Shown here piece by piece: positions 17,626 through 24,521 of a stretch of 64,000 nt of DNA. The stretch's first letter is position 1. The number at the start of each line of letters is the position of its first letter. The notes below the pieces were generated by a model. The model had not been told where the DNA came from. It worked only from the letters and a program-made list of their open reading frames with translations, and did no database searches. The position numbers and the translations under genes are program-made. Source of the DNA: Flavobacterium sp. KMS (lineage in GTDB: Bacteria; Bacteroidota; Bacteroidia; Flavobacteriales; Flavobacteriaceae); assembly GCF_000813005.1 (NCBI RefSeq), contig NZ_JSYP01000005.1, positions 141,187 through 205,186 of the forward strand, written 5' to 3'.

Positions 17626-18180
17626 TTATTCTTCGGTTTGTATCTCTCCGTTTATTCGTTGAGAGTTTATTATTTTAAAGTCTTTACTGAAATCGATTCC
17701 CTGACCATAAGAAACTCCTTTTACATCTGTAAATTTAAACTTTCTTTCGGTATAAAACCATTCATTTTTTTGATCAAAATACAACTGTTCCGTCTCTAAC
17801 ATCTGACCGTCATCTGTTGTAATCTTCACTTTTCCTTGCAAATCGATGATAGAAGTTTGCTTGTACGAAATAGCATAATTTGCTTTTACGTAAGTACGTT
17901 TGCGCTTTTTATCATACAAAGTAACATCTATACCTTTTGGAAAATCGGTAAATGGAAAAGCAACATTGGAATAATCCAACATCTTAGGACTTATTAAAAT
18001 TCCTGAAATAAGTCCAGAGTCGGTATATTTTATATTAACATTATCAGCATCACTAGCAGGAACAAACTCAGTAAAATTACTTCTTTGTACCTCTTTAAAA
18101 TTGCTTTCGCATCCTAGAAAAAACATCGCAATAAAAATTACAAGCCCAGGAATGACGCTATATGTTCTAAGTAAATTCAT
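17626..18180 (-). CDS. lptC: LptC-type LPS export lipoprotein
   Basis: A 184-residue lipoprotein whose signal ends at a lipobox (FLGC, Cys24), followed by an OstA/LptC-like beta-rich domain (DSGLISGILISPKMLDYSN, VKANYAISYKQTSIIDLQGKVKITTDDGQ, ETEQLYFDQKNEWFYTE). In the LPS transport bridge LptC sits in the periplasm on the LptBFG complex. Bacteroidetes versions are often lipidated, as here, instead of carrying a transmembrane anchor. The name rests on these motifs and on clustering with envelope genes. The gap to the upstream outer-membrane gene is 55 bp. Confidence 0.8.
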   Translation of the reverse strand: MNLLRTYSVIPGLVIFIAMFFLGCESNFKEVQRSNFTEFVPASDADNVNIKYTDSGLISGILISPKMLDYSNVAFPFTDFPKGIDVTLYDKKRKRTYVKANYAISYKQTSIIDLQGKVKITTDDGQMLETEQLYFDQKNEWFYTERKFKFTDVKGVSYGQGIDFSKDFKIINSQRINGEIQTEE

Positions 18181-18235
18181 TCGCTAAATAAGGTAAATTA
18201 AACTCTAAACCAGAGTTTGTAATCTATAATCCGGA

Positions 18236-19489
18236 TTAATTAAACTTGCTTCTTTCGAACCATTTATCGTTTAATGAGAAACCAAGACTAAAATTAGCAT
18301 AATTTTCTTGAATTAAACCTGCAGATGTAGTTCCTCTTTTTCCGAACTCCATTCCGAAATTAATATTAGAAAATGTTCCTGAAATAGGGAATCCAGCTCC
18401 TAGAGTAAGCCCAATATCATTTATGCGCTCTCCATTGATAATCAAACCTGTTTTCTCGTATTTAAGACCAGCTCTATAAGTAACTCTATTAAAGTAACCT
18501 GCAAAAGAACTATAGTTAGGAATATAATAACCTCCTAAACTTGCGCTAGCGTATTTTCCGTATCCTACATTTGATGCAGCATTATAAGTACTTGATTGAT
18601 CAACTGAATTTTGATAAGAAACTTTTCCTCCAATTAACCATTTTCTTGCCTGTCCAACACCTGCACTTAAAGCAAGTTTAAATGGCATATTTACATCTAC
18701 CTCAGATTTTTGATCCGTTCCAGGGTCAATAACACTAAAGTTAAGTCCAGAACCTAACATTCCTGTAGATATATTTCTTGTGTTTTCAGAATTTAATTTA
18801 CTCTGTAATGTATATGTTGCACTAGTAAAAAGAGATAATTTTTTATTAATTTTATATTGGTACATTGCTCCCAAATTAAAATTAACTCCAGATAAATGAG
18901 TCGTATTCAACTCTCTTGTTCCAACTGGAACATCAGTAATAAACTCTAAACTAGTAGTTTCTACCTTACCAAAATTATAATGCATATCAGCACCAATGCT
19001 AAAGTTAGGTTTGATTTTATAAGCAAATCCTAAATAAACTTTATTCAATCCACCAGAACCATCAAATCTTTTATTGTTATCTCCTGTATTTATAGCAAGC
19101 GATTCTATTTGATATCCTACAGATGAATATGGAATTAATCCAAAACCTAATCCGAATTTACTTCCTAAAGGCATACCCACAGCTAAATAATCTAAAGCTG
19201 TTCTTTGTGCTTTTGCCGATTCAGTATCTGTTTTTAATGTACTTGAATTGTATGTTCCCCCTATCGTAAAAGCTGTAAGTTTAAGATTTGCGTAACTCGC
19301 AGGGTTCTCTAAATTCATATGAATACTATCTTGCTCAACTGCAACACCCGACATAGAGCGATTTTCGATAGTTCCTTTAAATCTTACATCTCCAATTCCG
19401 TAAAAAGAATAAGGAGAAGCTGTTCCTTGCTGAGCAAAAGATACGAATGACAAAAGTAAGCAAGCGCTTATTATAATTTTTTTAATCAT
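18236..19489 (-). CDS. Outer-membrane beta-barrel protein (FadL/PorV-like)
   Basis: A 417-residue protein with a signal peptide (MIKKIIISACLLLSFVSFAQ) followed by alternating amphipathic strands with glycine/aromatic turns throughout, ending in the strand NFSLGFSLNDKWFERSKFN. SPYSFYGIGD at the mature N-terminus and LALSAGVG/LGAGFPISG strands fit a FadL/OmpP1-type transporter-like barrel. Its start overlaps the last 8 bases of coaX, so the two are translationally coupled. The specific substrate is unknown. Confidence 0.75.
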   Translation of the reverse strand: MIKKIIISACLLLSFVSFAQQGTASPYSFYGIGDVRFKGTIENRSMSGVAVEQDSIHMNLENPASYANLKLTAFTIGGTYNSSTLKTDTESAKAQRTALDYLAVGMPLGSKFGLGFGLIPYSSVGYQIESLAINTGDNNKRFDGSGGLNKVYLGFAYKIKPNFSIGADMHYNFGKVETTSLEFITDVPVGTRELNTTHLSGVNFNLGAMYQYKINKKLSLFTSATYTLQSKLNSENTRNISTGMLGSGLNFSVIDPGTDQKSEVDVNMPFKLALSAGVGQARKWLIGGKVSYQNSVDQSSTYNAASNVGYGKYASASLGGYYIPNYSSFAGYFNRVTYRAGLKYEKTGLIINGERINDIGLTLGAGFPISGTFSNINFGMEFGKRGTTSAGLIQENYANFSLGFSLNDKWFERSKFN

Positions 19490-20216
19490 TGTTGATTTTA
19501 TATTGAAATGTTTGATTCAAACTTTCTAATAAGAAATTTGAATTGGCAAATATGGTATTTTTTAATCGTTTAGCCAAAAAAAGTGCATCACCACCCGTTA
19601 AAATTATTATAAAGTTTGAGTAGTCTGCTTTGTATTGATCGATAAAACCGTCTATTTCATAGACGAATCCGTTTACAACCCCCGAATGCATTGATTCGGG
19701 CGTTGAATTCCCTACGTATGATTTAGGCTCTTCAAAAGTTAATAACGGAAGTTTTGCTGTATAATTATGAAGCGCTTCGTATCGTAATCGCAACCCTGGA
19801 GAAATAGCTCCTCCCAAATAGTTATCATTTTCGTCGACAAAATCGTATGTAATGCAAGTTCCAGCATCGATAACCAATCTATTTTGATTAGGATATTGCA
19901 ATGTTGCTCCACTAGCAAGTATAATTCTATCGATTCCTAAAGTTTTTGGCGTTGCGTAATTATTTTTAAATGGAAAATGACCTTCATTTGTCAAAAAACA
20001 AACATTTACGTCATTTTCAAAATTCAAAAACGACTCTTTTTCGACATTTCCGACAGACGCAACGACCAAATCGGTCACTTTTTCAAATTTTTTTAAAATT
20101 TTTTTAATTTTTATTTGGAGCTCATTTTTATCAAAAACAAACAATTCCAAAACAGTATCATTCTCAAAAACAGCACCCTTAATACGAGTATTCCCAACAT
20201 CGATTGTTAAAACCAT
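19482..20216 (-). CDS. coaX: Type III pantothenate kinase
   Basis: A 244-residue CoaX-type kinase for the first step of coenzyme A synthesis. The N-terminal LTIDVGNTRIKGAVFE carries the ASKHA phosphate-binding DxGNTxxK motif. GIDRIILASGA is at about residue 97, VIDAGTCITYDFV with the second Asp at about 118, and GGAISPGLRLRYEALHNYTAKLP is a type III hallmark. It is the first gene of the envelope operon; the 8-base overlap with the next gene indicates coupling. Length is normal for the family. Confidence 0.93.
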   Translation of the reverse strand: MVLTIDVGNTRIKGAVFENDTVLELFVFDKNELQIKIKKILKKFEKVTDLVVASVGNVEKESFLNFENDVNVCFLTNEGHFPFKNNYATPKTLGIDRIILASGATLQYPNQNRLVIDAGTCITYDFVDENDNYLGGAISPGLRLRYEALHNYTAKLPLLTFEEPKSYVGNSTPESMHSGVVNGFVYEIDGFIDQYKADYSNFIIILTGGDALFLAKRLKNTIFANSNFLLESLNQTFQYKINND

Positions 20217-20270
20217 AGCTTCTTACTTTACGAATGCGAAGATACGAATTGATTTTTTTTTAAAATTGTT

Positions 20271-20300
20271 TTGGAGAAACTAAAAAACATTCTATATTTG
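20271..20300 (+). promoter_or_regulatory. Promoter of tRNA-Phe (TTG-N19-TATATTTG)
   Basis: TTG at 20271-20273, 19 bases of spacer, then TATATTTG at 20293-20300: an exact match to the Bacteroidetes -33/-7 consensus, 16 bp before the mature tRNA. It is the cleanest promoter in the window. Confidence 0.8.
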
Positions 20301-20316
20301 CACCCGCAACAAGCAC

Positions 20317-20389
20317 GGTACCTTAGCTCAGATGGTAGAGCAATGGACTGAAAATCCATGTGTCCCTGGTTCGATCCCTGGAGGTACCA
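20317..20389 (+). tRNA. tRNA-Phe (anticodon GAA)
   Basis: A 73-nt cloverleaf. The acceptor arms GGTACCT and AGGTACC pair over 7 bp, the D-arm GCTCAGATGGTAGAGC is present, the anticodon stem ATGGA/TCCAT frames the loop CTGAAAA with anticodon GAA, and the T-arm CCTGG/CCTGG has loop TTCGATC (written in order CCTGG-TTCGATC-CCTGG with wobble at the ends). The discriminator is A. The CCA end is not encoded (CGA follows). Confidence 0.95.
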
Positions 20390-20390
20390 C

Positions 20391-20420
20391 GAAACCCGAA
20401 TAGAAATATTCGGGTTTTTT
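20391..20420 (+). terminator. Terminator of tRNA-Phe
   Basis: Arms AACCCGAATA and TATTCGGGTT followed by T5 directly downstream of the tRNA. Confidence 0.8.
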
Positions 20421-20500
20421 GTTTTTAACACTTTTCTGATTTTATTTTCAAAAGAATTTTACCGCAAAGGTCGCTAAGATTTTCACTTATGAATATGTTC

Positions 20501-20603
20501 AAAAACGCAAAGTTCGCAAAGCTTAATGATAAAGCTTTGCGAACTTTGCGTTTTTACTTTGCGAACTTTGCGTTTTTACTTTGCGATCTTTGCGGTAATT
20601 TTT
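20501..20603. repeat. Perfect 24-bp inverted repeat plus tandem 22-bp units
   Basis: Arms at 20501-20524 and 20532-20555 are perfect inverted repeats built on CGCAAAGTTCGCAAAGCTT, with a 7-base loop. The right arm continues as a direct repeat of the unit TTTTTACTTTGCGAACTTTG plus CG (22 bp), about two copies, then a third, diverged one (GCGATCTTTGCGG). The same TTTGCG words recur at 43200-43370. It lies between tRNA-Phe and the end of the BtuG-like gene and could act as a terminator for both. Confidence 0.8.
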
Positions 20604-20627
20604 TTTTGCGGATAAAAAACAAAAAAA

Positions 20628-21947
20628 TTATTGATGAAATACAGAAACTGCAGGAAAATAATATCCTGAAAAATTTACCGATGCTGTTTTTTCTCCTGAA
20701 TCAGCGTTAAATATATAAAGATTGTTTATAGAGAAATTCACACCAAAACCTGAATTTAAGGTATTTACCACCAAAGTATTTTTCTTTCGGTCATAACCAA
20801 TTCCTGCACCATATAAGATATTTGAATTTGTTAATGTAATAAAAGGCGCAGTCAATGACTCTGGAGTACCAGTGTATTTGTAAATTTCTTTACCACCACT
20901 AAAACTTCCGTTTTTAGCAATGAAAACATCATTTTTAGCAGCCGTAATAGATCCCGGATGCCAAGCTCCCCAGCTTCCGTAAGCCTGAAAACCTAATGCA
21001 ATTTCTTTTACTTCAAGAGTATTCGAATCTATACTTATAAGATTTTTTCCTCCTGCTGCCCATACTTTTTTATCATCGGTAACAGCAAATCCTAAAACTA
21101 TACCCGGAATCGTTTTTTCGACTGCCAATGTTGAAGCATTTATTACAATAACACCTTTTGAAGCAGACAATGCAAAAATATAACCATTGGCCTTAACAAC
21201 ATCTCCAACCTGACCTGTAACACCTTCGATTTGCCCATTCACTTCCATCGTATTAAGATTAAGCTTAAATATCCCTTTACCAGAAGTCAAAAGGGCTTGA
21301 TTTTCATCAATACCCACAACTGCACGCCAGTCGTTTCCGCCTTTAGCCGGGACTCTTTTTTCTTCTTTTAACGAATAAGCATCAGCTACTACAACAGGTC
21401 CGCCAACTTTAGAAACTAAAAATAGTTTTTTATTAATGATGGTTCCAAATTCTAATGTAGATGATGCCGGTTTTAAATCTTTATCTGGATTTACTTTTAC
21501 AAAAACACTGTCTTCTATAGCTCTTGTATCGTATCTATAAAACCCTACCGTTCCTGTTCCGTGACCAAACCATCCTTCGTTGATCATAAAAAAACCGTTT
21601 TCATATGCTCCCCATGCATGGATATCATAAGTAAGAGAAACTTTTCCGCCATCATTTTTGGCTATCATTGTAATTTTAAAATCTCCCCTCGTTTCTGGTT
21701 TAAAGATATAGGTAGAATCAGATCCTACTACTTTTCCATCTATCGCCCATTCAAAAGAAACATTTTTTCTATCTGCTAATTTTGAGCTTAATTGAAGTAT
21801 TTTCCCAACGGTTAAAGTATCTTTTAATTGCTGTTCGCCTTTTATCACTGGAGGTTCTGTAAAATCATCATCATTGTTACACGAAACTGTTAGCATAATC
21901 AAAGAAGCAATTGCGATTAATTGCTTGGAAAAAAATTGGTTTTTCAT
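20628..21947 (-). CDS. BtuG-like surface lipoprotein with beta-propeller
   Basis: A 439-residue lipoprotein: signal ending in LTVSC (Cys at about 23), followed at once by NNDDD, an acidic stretch like the surface-export signal of Bacteroidetes lipoproteins. Residues about 35-110 form a PKD-like domain, and the rest is a YncE/DUF5074-type propeller with repeated blades (for example LYIFNADSGEKTASV, VIVINASTLAVEKTI, LISIDSNTLEVKEI). Bacteroides BtuG proteins share this architecture and capture vitamin B12 at the cell surface for BtuB. A cobalamin riboswitch upstream on the same strand supports a B12 role. No btuB is adjacent in this window. The B12-binding function is inferred. Confidence 0.75.
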   Translation of the reverse strand: MKNQFFSKQLIAIASLIMLTVSCNNDDDFTEPPVIKGEQQLKDTLTVGKILQLSSKLADRKNVSFEWAIDGKVVGSDSTYIFKPETRGDFKITMIAKNDGGKVSLTYDIHAWGAYENGFFMINEGWFGHGTGTVGFYRYDTRAIEDSVFVKVNPDKDLKPASSTLEFGTIINKKLFLVSKVGGPVVVADAYSLKEEKRVPAKGGNDWRAVVGIDENQALLTSGKGIFKLNLNTMEVNGQIEGVTGQVGDVVKANGYIFALSASKGVIVINASTLAVEKTIPGIVLGFAVTDDKKVWAAGGKNLISIDSNTLEVKEIALGFQAYGSWGAWHPGSITAAKNDVFIAKNGSFSGGKEIYKYTGTPESLTAPFITLTNSNILYGAGIGYDRKKNTLVVNTLNSGFGVNFSINNLYIFNADSGEKTASVNFSGYYFPAVSVFHQ

Positions 21948-22284
21948 TATTAAATATTTAAAAAATTATATTACTTAAATTTTTAAATCGAAATACAATT
22001 TACTCTTGCAAAAGTTCTATAAATAAACTTTTGTAAAAGCACAGCATATTGTAAAGCGATACGTTTTAATGATTTTTTTAGTGTAGAAAAGGAAAATATC
22101 GAACAGAAAAGCTCACAAGAAAGGATTGCTTTTACGATATTATATTTGCAGAAAAAAAATCTCATAAATTCCATTTTTTGGCTTACGAGAATAGAATAGC
22201 TAAACAATACCATTATCACACAAAGTGAAAAGTATTGTTCTTAATTCAAGCTTCAATCCCCGAAAGCTATTTATTAGTATAAAA
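21948..22284 (-). promoter_or_regulatory. Untranslated leader between riboswitch and BtuG-like gene
   Basis: About 337 bp with no convincing gene. An open frame at 21983-22219 lacks any recognisable features and is probably chance. The leader is unusually long for a riboswitch-controlled gene and may contain the switching helix or a lost short gene; I cannot fold it reliably by eye. Confidence 0.4.
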
Positions 22285-22460
22285 AAACGGCAGGTCTTCT
22301 GACTTACTCCCTACACCCTGCCTTCCCTTTCTAAATGAAAAGTGACGTATTAAAGGGCTTCAGTTAATGAGCTTACAGCTGCGGGACAGTTTTGGATTTA
22401 CACCAAATTCCCTTTTAATGTCAATATCATATCGATATGACAACCATTTTCTGTTTTAAA
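22285..22460 (-). promoter_or_regulatory. Cobalamin (AdoCbl-type) riboswitch
   Basis: Read on the minus strand, the region contains GGGAATTTGGTGTAAATCC, then ACTGTCCCGCAGCTGTAAGC (the B12-box region), and finally AGTCAGAAGACCTGCCG near 22304-22288. These occur in the right order and spacing for a cobalamin riboswitch. The last helix GGCAGG/CCTGCC (22317-22322 and 22289-22294) is followed by seven T. The aptamer ends about 340 bp before the BtuG-like gene, leaving room for an expression platform. The divergent MFS gene at 22704 is on the other strand and not controlled by it. Confidence 0.9.
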
Positions 22461-22703
22461 ATTTGAGCTGCAAAACTAATGTTTTCTTTCGTAACAATGC
22501 AATAGTTCTTATTTGAAAGGCCTTGAGCATTGCTGCAAACTATACTTTATTTTGAATTATCAAACTTTGATCTTCTGAACAAATGTTAAATCAACAAATA
22601 ATCAGCTTTTGTTAAAAAACTACCAACTAAATAAGAAAATATCTTATATATTCGTAAAACATCGCCTTATGCTTTTATTTACCATTAAAAACACATTCAT
22701 TTC

Positions 22704-24197
22704 ATGAGTAATACATCTACAAAAGGAATTTGGAAAGTTATTTCGGCCTCTTCTATGGGGACGATGATAGAATGGTATGATTTTTATATTTTCGGGAGTT
22801 TGGCTGTGGTTATTTCTACCAAATTTTTCCCATCAGACAATCCTACAGCATCATTTTTGGCAACTCTAGCCACTTTTGCAGCAGGTTTTGTTGTTAGGCC
22901 CTTTGGTGCTTTATTCTTCGGGCGTCTTGGAGATTTAATTGGGAGAAAATACACTTTTATGGCGACCCTGCTATTAATGGGATGTTCTACTTTTTTAATT
23001 GGTTGTATTCCGAGTTATGATACTATCGGTTTCTTAGCACCAGTATTAGTCTTGATTTTAAGATTATTACAAGGTCTTGCACTTGGTGGAGAATATGGTG
23101 GCGCTGCAACTTATGTAGCCGAACATGCTCCTGTGGGACAACGCGGGTATTGGACTTCGTGGATTCAAACCACAGCAACCGTTGGCCTTTTTATTTCTTT
23201 GATGGTTATTTTAATTACAAAAAATACGCTTTCGGCCGAATCTTTTGATTCTTGGGGATGGCGTGTTCCTTTTTGGGTTTCAATTGTAATGGTGGGAGTT
23301 TCTTACTTGATACGTAAAAACATGGATGAATCTCCTGTTTTTGCTAAAGCAAAAAAAGAAGGAAGTATAAGTGTAAACCCTTTAAAAGAAAGTTTTGGAA
23401 ATAGATATAACCTGAAATTTGTTTTACTTGCTTTATTTGGTGCAACAATGGGACAAGGTGTTGTTTGGTACACTGGACAATTTTACGCCATGAGTTTTAT
23501 GAAAACGGTAATGAGTATCGAATCTTCTCAAGTAGATGGCTTACTAGGAATTGCGTTGTTATTAGGCACTCCGTTTTTTATAGTTTTTGGATGGTTGAGC
23601 GACAAGATAGGACGTAAATATATTATGATGGGCGGAATGCTACTCGCAATTCTACTCTACAGACCTATATATAAACAAATGTATGAAACCGTAAATCTAG
23701 ACAACAAAATTATCTCGAATACATATACAACTGAATCCGAAAACAATGCCAAAAAAGAACATTACGTTATTATAAACAATGAATATTCAGATGGCACAAT
23801 TGCCATGATTAAGCAAATAAATCATGCTGAAAAAATTAACCCCGAAAGACAAACTACAATCACTATTAACTCTCAAGATAAATGGACATTGATTTTTCTA
23901 GTTTTTGTTCAGGTCTTATTTGTAACAATGGTTTACGGTCCTATTGCAGCTTTCTTGGTAGAAATGTTTCCAGCAAAAATAAGATACACATCGATGTCTT
24001 TGCCTTATCATGTTGGGAACGGAATCTTTGGCGGTTTACTTCCTGCAATTTCAACCTATTTTGTAACGCACTCTAAGGAAGTTGGCAAATCCGACTTTTA
24101 TCTTGACGGCCTTTGGTATCCTATTATTATAGCTTCGATATGTTTTGTTATCGGAATGATTTATATTGACAATAAAGACAAAAACACTCACATTTAA
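22704..24197 (+). CDS. MHS-family MFS transporter
   Basis: A 497-residue major facilitator of the metabolite:H+ symporter group (ProP/ShiA/KgtP-like). The N-terminal MGTMIEWYDFYIFGSLA is typical, followed by FFGRLGDLIGRKYTFM (the MFS loop 2-3 motif near residue 75) and RLLQGLALGGEYGGAATYVAEHAP near residue 115. FFIVFGWLSDKIGRKYIMMGG is the mirrored motif. Between two C-terminal helices there is a soluble segment of about 80 residues (about 325-395) that ordinary MHS members lack. The substrate is unknown (betaine, organic acids and shikimate are all possible). A 74-residue membrane protein follows by 12 bp. Confidence 0.88.
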   Translation: MSNTSTKGIWKVISASSMGTMIEWYDFYIFGSLAVVISTKFFPSDNPTASFLATLATFAAGFVVRPFGALFFGRLGDLIGRKYTFMATLLLMGCSTFLIGCIPSYDTIGFLAPVLVLILRLLQGLALGGEYGGAATYVAEHAPVGQRGYWTSWIQTTATVGLFISLMVILITKNTLSAESFDSWGWRVPFWVSIVMVGVSYLIRKNMDESPVFAKAKKEGSISVNPLKESFGNRYNLKFVLLALFGATMGQGVVWYTGQFYAMSFMKTVMSIESSQVDGLLGIALLLGTPFFIVFGWLSDKIGRKYIMMGGMLLAILLYRPIYKQMYETVNLDNKIISNTYTTESENNAKKEHYVIINNEYSDGTIAMIKQINHAEKINPERQTTITINSQDKWTLIFLVFVQVLFVTMVYGPIAAFLVEMFPAKIRYTSMSLPYHVGNGIFGGLLPAISTYFVTHSKEVGKSDFYLDGLWYPIIIASICFVIGMIYIDNKDKNTHI

Positions 24198-24209
24198 TCC
24201 CCTTTTACA

Positions 24210-24434
24210 ATGGATGTACTAAAACGAATATTAGGAATACTATGGATAATATTATCTATTGCTGCTGCTTACTTTTGCATTTTTGAATTTGGGTTACCGA
24301 AACTTGTTTCTGACAAACAGGACGATTTAGTCTTCGGAATTATAATTCTATTTATTCTCACTCCTCTAATCGTTTTAGGTCTTGGTACTTTTGGGTACTT
24401 TTCATTGATAGGTGAATATGATAAGAAAAAATAA
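24210..24434 (+). CDS. Small two-helix membrane protein
   Basis: A 74-residue protein with two hydrophobic helices (about 5-25 and 42-65) separated by a short charged loop (SDKQDD) and ending in EYDKKK. It starts 12 bp after the MHS transporter, so it is probably co-transcribed and may be a small accessory subunit. Such short membrane proteins often follow MHS transporters in Bacteroidetes (DUF6814-like); the family name is from memory and not verified. Confidence 0.7.
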   Translation: MDVLKRILGILWIILSIAAAYFCIFEFGLPKLVSDKQDDLVFGIIILFILTPLIVLGLGTFGYFSLIGEYDKKK

Positions 24435-24469
24435 ATTACATTTTCTATTTCCTAAAATTACTTAAAACA

Positions 24470-24505
24470 AAAAAGCTGCCTATAATGACTTATAGACAGC
24501 TTTTT
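24470..24505. terminator. Bidirectional terminator between convergent units
   Basis: Arms AAAAAGCTGCCTATA and TATAGACAGCTTTTT (one mismatch) with A and T runs on both sides. It lies between the MHS-transporter unit and the end of the amylase gene, serving both strands. Confidence 0.75.
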
Positions 24506-24521
24506 AACTAACTAAACAAAA

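Noticed and set aside
20228..20431. Open frame antisense to tRNA-Phe
   Set aside because: It reads through the tRNA complement and terminator; composition is non-coding.
20532..20603. Possible CRISPR-like array
   Set aside because: The repeats are directly adjacent with no spacers, and no cas gene is near.
20489..20710. 73-codon open frame over the TTTGCG repeats
   Set aside because: It encodes repeated Leu/Phe/Arg words from the tandem repeat and runs into the end of the BtuG-like gene.
21983..22219. 78-codon open frame in the riboswitch leader
   Set aside because: No family motif and an odd Phe/Ser/Cys-rich content; the leader reading is more plausible. A conserved orthologue would change this.
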